A DNA stretch of 64,000 nt. It comes from DAIOEK01 sp036746315 (GTDB taxonomy: Bacteria; Chloroflexota; Anaerolineae; Anaerolineales; Anaerolineaceae). Below, piece by piece: positions 51,400 to 58,825 of this stretch; position 1 is the stretch's first letter, and each line of letters opens with the position of its first letter. Position numbers and translations under genes: made by a program. A model generated the notes under the pieces. It searched no databases and had not been told where the DNA came from. It saw only the letters and a program-made list of their open reading frames with translations. The stretch is from contig DAIOEK010000011.1 of the NCBI GenBank assembly GCA_036746315.1, positions 1-64,000 of the forward strand. Reading direction: 5' to 3'.

Positions 51400-52079
51400 C
51401 GGTGTTCCCGGTACCGGCAGGTGCTTCTCATCTGGCAGTAATCGCACGTGGAGGATTTTTCAAATGGTTTTCTGCTCAGACCGATCGCGAAGGAACTGGT
51501 TTTTTGGGGCAGCATCATAAACTCGTCCGTCAGCCTGACCCCGATGCTGACCGCATCTACCAGTGCAAAAATCTGTTTCTGACCGCTGGCGACATCCCAG
51601 CCATCCAGCCCGGGCGAATAGGGGATCGATGTATATCTGCCGCCCATCAGGTGATCTTCTTCCATCTTGCGGCAGATTTCGACCACCAGTTGTTCCACCG
51701 CCACCGTGCCGCAGGCATCCAATGCCAGCGACAGCACCGGATCTTTTTCATAGTATTCACTGCTGATCTGTTCGATGCCGCCGCCAATGGTCGCCACGAC
51801 AGCCGTGATATCCTGTGATTGTGCCAGCACACCCGCGACCCCTTCCCCCACTAGGTCGGATGGTCCGTTTAACAAAACCCGGGAGTGTGAAACCCCGGTC
51901 ACCAGGTATTCTTCAAAGACGAATTGCGGGTCGAGCAGCGGTATCGCCAGTTGAACTGCTCTCCGGGCGGTGTCGACCAGTTGTGGCTTGCGTGCCTTGA
52001 GTATTTCCGGGTCCCCGCCCTGGGCGCGTAAAACCTGGTCAAGATTGATTTCAACGTTGAGTGGTCTCTTGCGTGGCAT
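51396..52079 (-). CDS. Stand-alone methionine synthase reactivation-domain-like protein
   Basis: 227 residues resembling the SAM-binding reactivation domain of cobalamin-dependent methionine synthase, as in the separate protein of Thermotoga-type split MetH. Readable features: FEEYLVTGVSHSRVLLNG, VVATIGGGIEQISSEYYEKD, SLALDACGTVAVEQL and GGRYTSIPYSPGLDGWDVASGQKQIF. It differs by a C-terminal Cys cluster, CDYCQMRSTCRY (Cys212, 215, 221), suggesting a metal or Fe-S site. It is translationally coupled to the RACo-like activator. The start at 52079 is 6 nt from TACAAT. Confidence 0.75.
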   Translation of the reverse strand: MPRKRPLNVEINLDQVLRAQGGDPEILKARKPQLVDTARRAVQLAIPLLDPQFVFEEYLVTGVSHSRVLLNGPSDLVGEGVAGVLAQSQDITAVVATIGGGIEQISSEYYEKDPVLSLALDACGTVAVEQLVVEICRKMEEDHLMGGRYTSIPYSPGLDGWDVASGQKQIFALVDAVSIGVRLTDEFMMLPQKTSSFAIGLSRKPFEKSSTCDYCQMRSTCRYREHR

Positions 52080-52085
52080 TTTTTT

Positions 52086-52091
52086 ATTGTA
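52086..52091 (-). promoter_or_regulatory. -10 box of the corrinoid reactivation operon, probably leaderless
   Basis: TACAAT ends 6 nt before the ATG at 52079, with an all-A spacer; TTGGAA (52108-52113) is a 16-nt-spaced -35 candidate. Confidence 0.55.
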
Positions 52092-52171
52092 GCATGAGCG
52101 CCGGCTATTCCAATGTAATGTGCAAGTTATCAGTTGAAAAACGCCTGCCATGCCTGCTCGTTGGGGGCGAT

Positions 52172-52203
52172 ATAAAAGGTGCAGCCGCAATTATGGCTGC
52201 ACC
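52172..52203 (-). terminator. Terminator of the fatty acid hydroxylase-like gene
   Basis: On the minus strand GGTGCAGCC, an 8-nt loop and GGCTGCACC form a perfect stem followed by TTTTATA. Confidence 0.8.
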
Positions 52204-52242
52204 ATGCGCGGTATATCTGCTGGATGGAACTGCGCTTTGGGC

Positions 52243-52875
52243 TTATGCTTCCGGCATCGTCTTGAACACGTAGTCCCACGCCGGCGAGCTGACCCCGAAG
52301 CGCGCATTGGGGGTCTTGTAGTGGTGCTGCATGTGGTAGCGCTTGATGTACTTGGCGTACCCTGACCGCATCGGCCAGTGATGGGTGGCGTAGTGGGTGA
52401 GGTCGTAGATCAGGTAGCCGATCAGGAAGCCTGACATGATCGGATTGACCCACAGCGGTGCGGCGAATACGCTGCCCACCAGCCAGGCAAACAGGGCATA
52501 GAACAGCAGCGCCAGCGGAATGCTCACCACCGGCGGCATCACCAGGCGGGTTTTGCATTGCGGTTGGGCGTGATGCACGCCGTGGAACAAAAAGGTGATC
52601 CGCTCCATTCGCGGTGTTTTGGGCGGGAAGTGGAAAACGAAACGGTGCAGGGTATATTCCGCCAGCGTCCACACGAATAACCCCACCAGGAAGGCGCCGG
52701 CAGCGTACCAGCCCGGGTTGCCTCCGTTCAGGATGGGCCACAACAGGAGGATCACTGCAATTGGCAGCCAGATGACGGTCACGGTAATGGGGCTGATATG
52801 GGTAAAGAATTCGAGAAAGTCGGATTTGAATAACCGGATGGGTGTTTCATCGTGAATGATCTGGGGATGGGACAT
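52243..52875 (-). CDS. Sterol desaturase / fatty acid hydroxylase family protein
   Basis: 210-residue membrane di-iron oxygenase-type protein with about four hydrophobic segments. The histidine clusters are EYTLHRFVFHFPP, FHGVHHAQPQ, YATHHWPM and HMQHHYKTPNARFGVSS, together supplying the eight or more His ligands expected. Closest in style to fatty acid 2-hydroxylases, which act on lipid chains using O2. That implies some exposure to oxygen. The substrate is not known. Confidence 0.85.
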   Translation of the reverse strand: MSHPQIIHDETPIRLFKSDFLEFFTHISPITVTVIWLPIAVILLLWPILNGGNPGWYAAGAFLVGLFVWTLAEYTLHRFVFHFPPKTPRMERITFLFHGVHHAQPQCKTRLVMPPVVSIPLALLFYALFAWLVGSVFAAPLWVNPIMSGFLIGYLIYDLTHYATHHWPMRSGYAKYIKRYHMQHHYKTPNARFGVSSPAWDYVFKTMPEA

Positions 52876-52940
52876 CTCTTCACCTCTAATAAGTAAATAA
52901 TTAGAGATATTATACAGAGATACTGCGCCCGTTTAATTAA

Positions 52941-52971
52941 AAAGACCCCCGGAAAATTCGCATCCGGGGGT
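52941..52971 (-). terminator. Terminator of the CBS-domain gene
   Basis: On the minus strand a perfect 9-bp stem (ACCCCCGGA with TCCGGGGGT, 9-nt loop) is followed by CTTTTTAATT. Confidence 0.85.
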
Positions 52972-52987
52972 TCGTCGATGACAGATC

Positions 52988-53383
52988 TTATTTTGCCAGC
53001 ATTTCTGCCGCAACCATGAAGTCGGTCGCCGAGATGAAGCCGACCAGTTGGTTATTTACATCCACCACCGGGATGTGGTGAATGTTCTTTTCCTTCATCA
53101 GCTTTACACAATCGATCAGGGATTTGTCTTCACGAATGGTCATGATCGGTGAATGATCGATTTCTTTCACTTTTGTATGCGCCGGATTGCGCTGTTCGGC
53201 GATGATCTTGTCGCAGATATCGGTGGAGGTCAGGATGCCGTATTCAGGATGATCTGCGCTCTTGCTTACCAGGATACTGTTTGTGTACCGGCGGCGCATC
53301 ATGCGGATCGCATCGAGTACGCTCGCATCGGGGTCAACAAAAACCAGTAAATCTACCATCCAGTCTTTAACTGTATGCTGCAT
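52988..53383 (-). CDS. Two-CBS-domain protein
   Basis: 131 residues made of a single CBS pair: VDPDASVLDAIRMMRRRYTNSILVS with YGILTSTDICDKII, then IREDKSLIDCVKLMKEKNIHHIPVVD with LVGFISATDFMVA. CBS pairs bind adenine nucleotides and regulate partner proteins; no partner is fused or adjacent. AGGAGAT lies before the ATG, with a TATACT box about 25 nt upstream. Confidence 0.9.
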   Translation of the reverse strand: MQHTVKDWMVDLLVFVDPDASVLDAIRMMRRRYTNSILVSKSADHPEYGILTSTDICDKIIAEQRNPAHTKVKEIDHSPIMTIREDKSLIDCVKLMKEKNIHHIPVVDVNNQLVGFISATDFMVAAEMLAK

Positions 53384-53440
53384 TTTTATCTCCTGATTTG
53401 GAAGTTATTTTCAGTATAGCCAGAATTTGATTCACAGGCA

Positions 53441-53473
53441 AGAAAAAACCCTGCATGTCAAAGTGCAGGGTTT
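53441..53473 (-). terminator. Strong hairpin-T terminator
   Basis: On the minus strand AAACCCTGCA, an 8-nt loop and TGCAGGGTTT form a perfect 10-bp stem followed by TTTTTTCTT. It lies 70 nt beyond the terminator-like hairpin at 53544-53571 and is the second of the pair after the YccF gene. Confidence 0.75.
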
Positions 53474-53543
53474 CAATGTGGAGGCTGGGCCGCTCTCTGG
53501 TTCCGGGCGTCTGGGTGTCCCGACCGGCGCCTTGTAAAAGTTA

Positions 53544-53571
53544 AACGCCACGGTGTTTTCACCGTGGCGTT
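53544..53571 (-). terminator. Terminator directly after the YccF gene
   Basis: A perfect 12-bp stem, AACGCCACGGTG with CACCGTGGCGTT around TTTT, begins 18 nt after the YccF stop; TTTAACTTTT follows on the minus strand. Confidence 0.75.
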
Positions 53572-53588
53572 ATCAAAAGGAGGAGAAG

Positions 53589-54026
53589 TTACCGCTTCAA
53601 GCTGACAATGGCGGGCACCAGGTCGAACATCCAGAAGCCGATCGGCAGCCCGATTACCGAAAGGCACAGCAGGTAGGCGGCTTCCATCCAGATGGCGCTC
53701 AGCCACCAGCCCACCAGCAGAAAGTAGATCGCGCGCAGCAGAAAGTTGATCTGCGGTTTTCCCACCTCGCGCTGGGATACGCTGCCGTTTTCATAATGCG
53801 TCACCTGTAGCCTTACCGGCTCGGTGCGCAGCGCCATGATCCAGGGCAGTTTGTTCAGCATGACTACCGCGAGTGGGATGCCGACGATAGTCACCATCAA
53901 AATCCAGCTCACGACCATCCATATCTGTCCCAGCCAGATACCGATGAAGGCGAACCATAATATTTGCACCAGGCAACCGGGGTTCTTCCGGGTTTCAACT
54001 GTCATCGTTTCCATTCTATTCTCCAT
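53589..54026 (-). CDS. YccF domain membrane protein
   Basis: 145 residues with two YccF repeats, each a pair of helices: LVQILWFAFIGIWLGQIWMVVSWILMVTIVGIPLAVVMLNKL and LLRAIYFLLVGWWLSAIWMEAAYLLCLSVIGLPIGFWMFDLV. Function unknown in all organisms. Several closely spaced Met codons leave the exact start uncertain (54026 or a few codons later); no strong ribosome site. Confidence 0.85.
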   Translation of the reverse strand: MENRMETMTVETRKNPGCLVQILWFAFIGIWLGQIWMVVSWILMVTIVGIPLAVVMLNKLPWIMALRTEPVRLQVTHYENGSVSQREVGKPQINFLLRAIYFLLVGWWLSAIWMEAAYLLCLSVIGLPIGFWMFDLVPAIVSLKR

Positions 54027-54067
54027 TTCATTTTCACTTTATATACGGAATTTTGAAATGAAGGTTG

Positions 54068-54354
54068 CTATTTTCGCGGGCTGCGGCGGTGGAGACATAG
54101 GGTGGCGGAGATCAACACGGCATCCAGCAGCACGCGGATTGTAATCGGCGGTTGACCGAAGGTGAAGTAGAACAGGGTCAGGATCGAGCCAATGCCGGTT
54201 GCAAGGGGTGCCAGGAAAGGCTTGCGGTTGATGAAACGGATGGCTGCCAGAACCCCGCATATGAATGGAATGCGGCTGCCCAGAGTGTGATCCCGGCATA
54301 CTCGATCCACTGCGGTTTGAATACACCTTCCGCCCTGTCTCTCACGCCTTCCAT
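54068..54354 (-). pseudogene. Frameshifted small membrane protein gene
   Basis: From ATG 54354 the minus strand reads a plausible N terminus ending VFKPQWIEYAGITLWAAAFH, which then loses protein-like character. In another frame, from about 54270 down to the stop at 54068, it reads GVLAAIRFINRKPFLAPLA, GIGSILTLFYFTFGQPP and DAVLISATLCLHRRSPRK, again membrane-like. Joining the two with one frameshift near 54255-54275 gives a protein of about 95 residues with two to three helices. No family recognised. It may be a decayed gene or a sequencing indel. Confidence 0.45.
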
Positions 54355-54409
54355 ACGTGCCGGAGGGTGGAAAGTTGTACGGCGCTAAATCAGCCTTATA
54401 TTATAGAAT

Positions 54410-54438
54410 TTGTCGAAAAGATGGTCTCTGTGTATAAT
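54410..54438 (+). promoter_or_regulatory. Promoter of the nuo operon
   Basis: TTGTCG (54410-54415) and TATAAT (54433-54438) are 17 nt apart; a leader of about 30 nt with AAAGGA precedes nuoA. Confidence 0.7.
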
Positions 54439-54474
54439 AAAAATAATCCATTAACTTTATGCAAAGGAACCACT

Positions 54475-54831
54475 ATGCTGCTTGAATACCTGCCCCTATT
54501 AATTCTCGTAGCGCTGGCGTCCGGTTTGGCTGTTTTAGTGGTGATATTGGGACATATTTTTGGCCCCCATCGACCCACGAAGCGTAAAGGCGCCCCGTAT
54601 GAATCTGGTATGACCCCTTATGGTCCGGGCACCCGCCGGATGTCTGTCCGCTACTACCTGGTGGCGGTCTTGTTCATCCTGTTTGATGTCGAAGTGGTTT
54701 TCTTTCTGCCGTGGGCGGTCGTGTTTAAAAAACTCGGTCTTTTCGGTTTGATCGAAATGATCGTCTTTATTGGTATTCTCCTGGTTGGCTATGTCTATGC
54801 CTGGAAAAAGGGAGCCTTGGAATGGGAATAG
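54475..54831 (+). CDS. nuoA: NADH-quinone oxidoreductase subunit A
   Basis: 118-residue membrane subunit of complex I with three helices. The conserved loop is KGAPYESGMTPYGPGTRRMSVRYYLVAVLFILFDVEVVFFLPWAV. Start set by AAAGGA upstream. Overlaps nuoB by 10 nt. First gene of the operon running to the window end. Confidence 0.95.
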   Translation: MLLEYLPLLILVALASGLAVLVVILGHIFGPHRPTKRKGAPYESGMTPYGPGTRRMSVRYYLVAVLFILFDVEVVFFLPWAVVFKKLGLFGLIEMIVFIGILLVGYVYAWKKGALEWE

Positions 54832-55304
54832 AGCAAAAAGCTGGTAATTTGGGTATTGTGACCACCACCCTGGAACAGGCGGTGAACTGGTCGCGGACCA
54901 ATTCCATGTGGCCCATGTTGTTCGGTCTGGCGTGCTGCGCCATTGAAATGATGGCAGCCCAGTCGGCGGCGTATGACCTGAGCCGCTTCGGCATGGAATT
55001 GATGCGCCCCAGCCCGCGCCAGTCTGATCTGATGATCGTGGCGGGCAGGGTCAGCCGCAAGATGGCGCCTGTGCTGCGCAACCTGTATGATCAGATGCCC
55101 GACCCCAAGTGGGTGATTGCGATGGGCGACTGCGCCGCCTGCGGCGGGGTGTTCAACAATTATGCCATCATGCAGGGTGTGGATGAAGTAGTTCCGGTGG
55201 ATGTGTATATCGCCGGTTGTCCTCCGCGCCCCGAGGGATTGATTCATGGCATCATCACCCTGCACGAAAAAGTGCGCAAAGAAAAAATTGATACTTGGAA
55301 ATAG
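54822..55304 (+). CDS. nuoB: NADH-quinone oxidoreductase subunit B
   Basis: 160-residue subunit carrying the terminal N2 4Fe-4S cluster. The ligands are the tandem Cys of LACCAIEMMAA, Cys in GDCAACGGVF, and Cys in YIAGCPPRPEGLI, as in all NuoB proteins. Peripheral arm, next to the quinone site. Confidence 0.96.
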   Translation: MGIEQKAGNLGIVTTTLEQAVNWSRTNSMWPMLFGLACCAIEMMAAQSAAYDLSRFGMELMRPSPRQSDLMIVAGRVSRKMAPVLRNLYDQMPDPKWVIAMGDCAACGGVFNNYAIMQGVDEVVPVDVYIAGCPPRPEGLIHGIITLHEKVRKEKIDTWK

Positions 55305-55321
55305 GATAAGGATAAAAATCT

Positions 55322-55834
55322 ATGCATGAATCCTATCAGCCGGCAGTAAACGCATTGCAGCGTCGCTTCAATGCGCAAATGAGCGAATTTCGCGATGAAA
55401 TGACCTTACTGGTTCAACCCGAGAATTGGATCGATGCTGTCACCGCTTTGCGGGATGAATTTGGCTTCAATAGCCTGGAAGGCGTCACAGCCGTCGATTA
55501 CTGGCCGCAGCAGACACCGCGCTTCCACGTGGTTGCGCATATCTATTCATTCAGCCTGCATAAAACCATCATCCTGCGCACGCCGCTCGCCGGAAATGCC
55601 CCCGTCCTCCCCACGCTGGAGAAGGTGTTCCCCAACGCCAACTGGCATGAGCGCGAAATTTGGGATATGTTCGGCATCCGCTTCGAAGGACACAGCGATC
55701 CGCGCCGTATTCTCATGCCTCAGGATTGGCAGGGGCATCCCCAGCGCAAGGATTATCCTCTCGGCTACGAAGAGGTTCAGTTTACCTTCAACTTTGACAA
55801 GATCAGCGTGAAGAAACCTGCACCCAGGGAATAG
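55322..55834 (+). CDS. nuoC: NADH-quinone oxidoreductase subunit C
   Basis: 170-residue 30-kDa-type subunit. The signature is ERELWDMFG-like HEREIWDMFGIRFEGHSDPRRILM, then DWQGHPQRKDYPLGYE. Separate from NuoD rather than fused. AAGGAT lies upstream. Confidence 0.94.
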   Translation: MHESYQPAVNALQRRFNAQMSEFRDEMTLLVQPENWIDAVTALRDEFGFNSLEGVTAVDYWPQQTPRFHVVAHIYSFSLHKTIILRTPLAGNAPVLPTLEKVFPNANWHEREIWDMFGIRFEGHSDPRRILMPQDWQGHPQRKDYPLGYEEVQFTFNFDKISVKKPAPRE

Positions 55835-55843
55835 GGAAGAGAG

Positions 55844-57073
55844 ATGACAGATCAACAGCAAATTGATATGGGCGGTATGGATCACCTCTTCTCTGAACGT
55901 GCTTTGCACGGCGAGACGATGGTGCTCAACATGGGTCCCCAGCATCCTTCCACGCATGGCGTTTTGCGCCTGGTGCTGGAATTGGATGGCGAGATCGTCC
56001 AGAATTGTGTTCCCGATATCGGTTTCCTCCACACCGGTGTGGAAAAGAACATGGAGGGAAAGACCTACCAGAAGGCGGAGGTGATGACCGACCGGCTGGA
56101 TTACATGAACACCATCGGCAACAACCTGGTCTACTGCATGGCGGTGGAAAAGCTCTGCGATCTGGATGTACCACCGCGGGCGCAGGGGGTGCGTGTGATC
56201 CTCACCGAGTTGCAGCGCATTGCCAGCCACCTGCTCTGGCTGGGCACATCCGCGCTGGATTTGGCGGCGATGTCGGTCTTTCTCTATGCCATGCGCGAAC
56301 GCGAAATGATTATGGATATCTTCGAGCTGGTCAGCGGACAGCGCATGATGACCACCTACATCCGCCCCGGCGGATTGTGGCGCGATGTGCCGGTGGAATT
56401 CGAACAGACCGTGCGCAATTTCATCAAAATCCTGCCCAAACGGATCGATGAATATGAAAGCCTGTTGACCAACAACCCGCTTTTCATCGAGCGGACGATT
56501 GGCATCGGCAAGATCACCGCGGAGGAATGTATCCGCTGGGGCGTCACCGGTCCGGTATTGCGCGGGTCGGGAATGGCGTTCGATCTGCGCAAGCTGCATC
56601 CCTACATGGGGTACGAACAGTATGACTTTGATGTCCCGACCGAGACCGGCGGGGATATCAATGCCCGTTACAAGGTCCGCGTGCGTGAGATGCGTGAATC
56701 GATCAAGATCGTCGAACAGGCACTCGACAGGCTGCCGCTGGGTCCGGTGCTTTCCAACAACCGCAAGTATGTTCCCCCGCCGCGCGCCGAGATCGGTACC
56801 AGCATGGAAGCCCTCATCCATCACTTCAAGCTCTGGACGGAAGGCTTTACTCCGCCGGTGGGTTCGGTTTACGCCATGGCCGAATCTCCGCGCGGTGAGC
56901 TGGGTTGTTACCTCGAGTCCGATGGCAGCCCCAAGCCCTACCGGGTACATTTCAAAACACCCTCCTTTGCCAATCTTCAGATCATGCCGCTGCTCTCCAG
57001 GGGTCACTTCGTGGCTGACCTGGTGGGGATTATCGGCAGCATCGATATCGTGTTGGGAGATACAGACCGATGA
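55844..57073 (+). CDS. nuoD: NADH-quinone oxidoreductase subunit D
   Basis: 409-residue 49-kDa-type subunit forming the quinone-binding pocket with NuoB. Readable: LNMGPQHPSTHGVLRLVLELDGE, HTGVEKNMEGKTY, DRLDYMNTIGNNL, and the C-terminal ADLVGIIGSIDIVLGDTDR. GGGAAGAG lies before the ATG; overlaps nuoE by 4 nt. Confidence 0.95.
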   Translation: MTDQQQIDMGGMDHLFSERALHGETMVLNMGPQHPSTHGVLRLVLELDGEIVQNCVPDIGFLHTGVEKNMEGKTYQKAEVMTDRLDYMNTIGNNLVYCMAVEKLCDLDVPPRAQGVRVILTELQRIASHLLWLGTSALDLAAMSVFLYAMREREMIMDIFELVSGQRMMTTYIRPGGLWRDVPVEFEQTVRNFIKILPKRIDEYESLLTNNPLFIERTIGIGKITAEECIRWGVTGPVLRGSGMAFDLRKLHPYMGYEQYDFDVPTETGGDINARYKVRVREMRESIKIVEQALDRLPLGPVLSNNRKYVPPPRAEIGTSMEALIHHFKLWTEGFTPPVGSVYAMAESPRGELGCYLESDGSPKPYRVHFKTPSFANLQIMPLLSRGHFVADLVGIIGSIDIVLGDTDR

Positions 57074-57573
57074 ACGAATTTGCCGCCCGATACGCAACAG
57101 AGATCGAAAGCATCCTGGCGAAATATCCGCCGGAAAAGAAACAGTCGGCAGTGATGCCGCTGCTCCACCTTGCCCAGACCGAAAGGGGCTATGTCAACAA
57201 ACAGGCGGTCGTGGATATCGCCGAGATTGTGGGCATCACCCCCACCGAAGTGGCAACCGTGGTCGGTTTTTACACCCTCTATCACGATCATCCCGAAGGA
57301 AAATATCGCTTCCAGATCTGCACCGATCTTCCCTGTGCCCTGCGCGGCGCTGATGAGTTCCTGCAGGAGCTTTGCAAGGCTCTGCAAATCAAGCCCGGCG
57401 AGACTACATCCGATGGTTTGATCACCGTGGAAGAGGTGAAATGCCTGGCTGCCTGTCATCGGGCGCCCATGTTCCAGGTGCAGGACAGGGATGGCATCAC
57501 CTATCATGAAAACCAGACCGTGCAGACCGCGCTTGCACTGGTGGACGAACTGCGTGGAAAGGAGCGCCGCTAA
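57070..57573 (+). CDS. nuoE: NADH-quinone oxidoreductase subunit E
   Basis: 167-residue thioredoxin-like 2Fe-2S subunit of the NADH input module. Ligands: ICTDLPCALRGADEF and VKCLAACHRAPMFQV. N-terminal part reads SAVMPLLHLAQTERGYVN. Overlaps nuoD by 4 nt; its stop overlaps the nuoF start by 1 nt. Confidence 0.95.
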   Translation: MNEFAARYATEIESILAKYPPEKKQSAVMPLLHLAQTERGYVNKQAVVDIAEIVGITPTEVATVVGFYTLYHDHPEGKYRFQICTDLPCALRGADEFLQELCKALQIKPGETTSDGLITVEEVKCLAACHRAPMFQVQDRDGITYHENQTVQTALALVDELRGKERR

Positions 57574-58823
57574 TGGCTGAGCACATCCTCCTGAGGCACC
57601 GTGATATCCCGGATATCCACCAGTTGAAGGTCTACCTGAAGAACGGCGGCTTTTCCGCCTTCAAGAAGATCGTCACCACCATGCAGCCTGCGCAGGTGTT
57701 GGAAGAGGTGAAAGCCTCCGGCTTGCGCGGCAGGGGCGGCGCCGGTTTTCCCACCGGGGTCAAATGGTCCTTCCTGCCGGGGAACATCTTCCCCCATTAC
57801 GTGGTCGCCAACGCCGACGAATCCGAACCCGGCACCTTCAAAGATCGTGAAATTCTGGAAAGTAATCCCTTCCAGTTTCTGGAAGGTCTGGCAATCGCTT
57901 CCTATGCCGTACAGGCCAACACCTCGTATGTTTATCTGCGTGGTGAATTCTGGCAGGTGGCGGCTTCTTTGGATGACTGCATCCGCCAGTTGGAAGCGGA
58001 AGGTCTGCTCGGCGAAAAACTGTTCGGCACCGATTACGCCCTGCGTCTGCATACCCATCTGGGTGCGGGCGCCTACATCTGCGGTGAAGAGACCGCCCTG
58101 CTGGAATCTATCGAAGGCAAGATGGGCCAGCCCCGTCTGCGCCCGCCCTTCCCGGCGGTGGAGGGGCTGTATGCCCGCCCGACCGTGATCAACAACGTGG
58201 AGACTCTGGCAAATCTGCCCTCCATTCTCAATAATGGCACCGCCTGGTTCCGCTCCATTGGCACCGAAAAAAGCCCTGGGGTGAAGATATTCTCCCTCTC
58301 CGGACACGTCAACAACCCCGGTAATTATGAGCTTCCGCTGGGTGCCACCTTCCGCGAGCTGATCTATACCCACGGCGGCGGAATTCCCGGCGGCAGAAAG
58401 ATCAAAGCCATCATGCCGGCTGGCGCTTCTTCCAGCCTCATCCTGGCGAATGACGAAGCGCTCGACACCCCCATGGATTATGAATCCGTGCCCAGGCTGG
58501 GCGCGCAATTGGGCTCCGCCTCGGTCATCATTGTGGATGACAGCGTATCCATGGATTGGCTTATCCGCAAGACGGTGGAATTCTTCAAGCATGAATCCTG
58601 CGGCAAATGCACCCCCTGCCGCGAAGGTACCTATTGGATGAACCACCTGACCGAGCGTATCAACAATAAAAATCGTTCCGCAGAGGAAGTGCAGCTGCTT
58701 CAGGCGGTCGCCCTGCAGATGCAAAACAAATGCCTTTGCGCCCTCGGAGAATTCTCGATTATGGCGGTACTTTCAGCCCTTGAAAAATTCCCTCAAGATT
58801 TTGCCGCTCCAACAGGGAGATGA
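57573..58823 (+). CDS. nuoF: NADH-quinone oxidoreductase subunit F
   Basis: 416-residue NADH- and FMN-binding subunit. FMN/NADH motifs: LRGRGGAGFPTGVKWSF, NADESEPGTFKDREILE and GAYICGEETALLESIEGK. The 4Fe-4S ligands are SCGKCTPCREGTYWM and a later Cys in NKCLCALGEFS. Confirms that this complex I accepts electrons from NADH. Confidence 0.96.
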   Translation: MAEHILLRHRDIPDIHQLKVYLKNGGFSAFKKIVTTMQPAQVLEEVKASGLRGRGGAGFPTGVKWSFLPGNIFPHYVVANADESEPGTFKDREILESNPFQFLEGLAIASYAVQANTSYVYLRGEFWQVAASLDDCIRQLEAEGLLGEKLFGTDYALRLHTHLGAGAYICGEETALLESIEGKMGQPRLRPPFPAVEGLYARPTVINNVETLANLPSILNNGTAWFRSIGTEKSPGVKIFSLSGHVNNPGNYELPLGATFRELIYTHGGGIPGGRKIKAIMPAGASSSLILANDEALDTPMDYESVPRLGAQLGSASVIIVDDSVSMDWLIRKTVEFFKHESCGKCTPCREGTYWMNHLTERINNKNRSAEEVQLLQAVALQMQNKCLCALGEFSIMAVLSALEKFPQDFAAPTGR

Positions 58824-58825
58824 TT

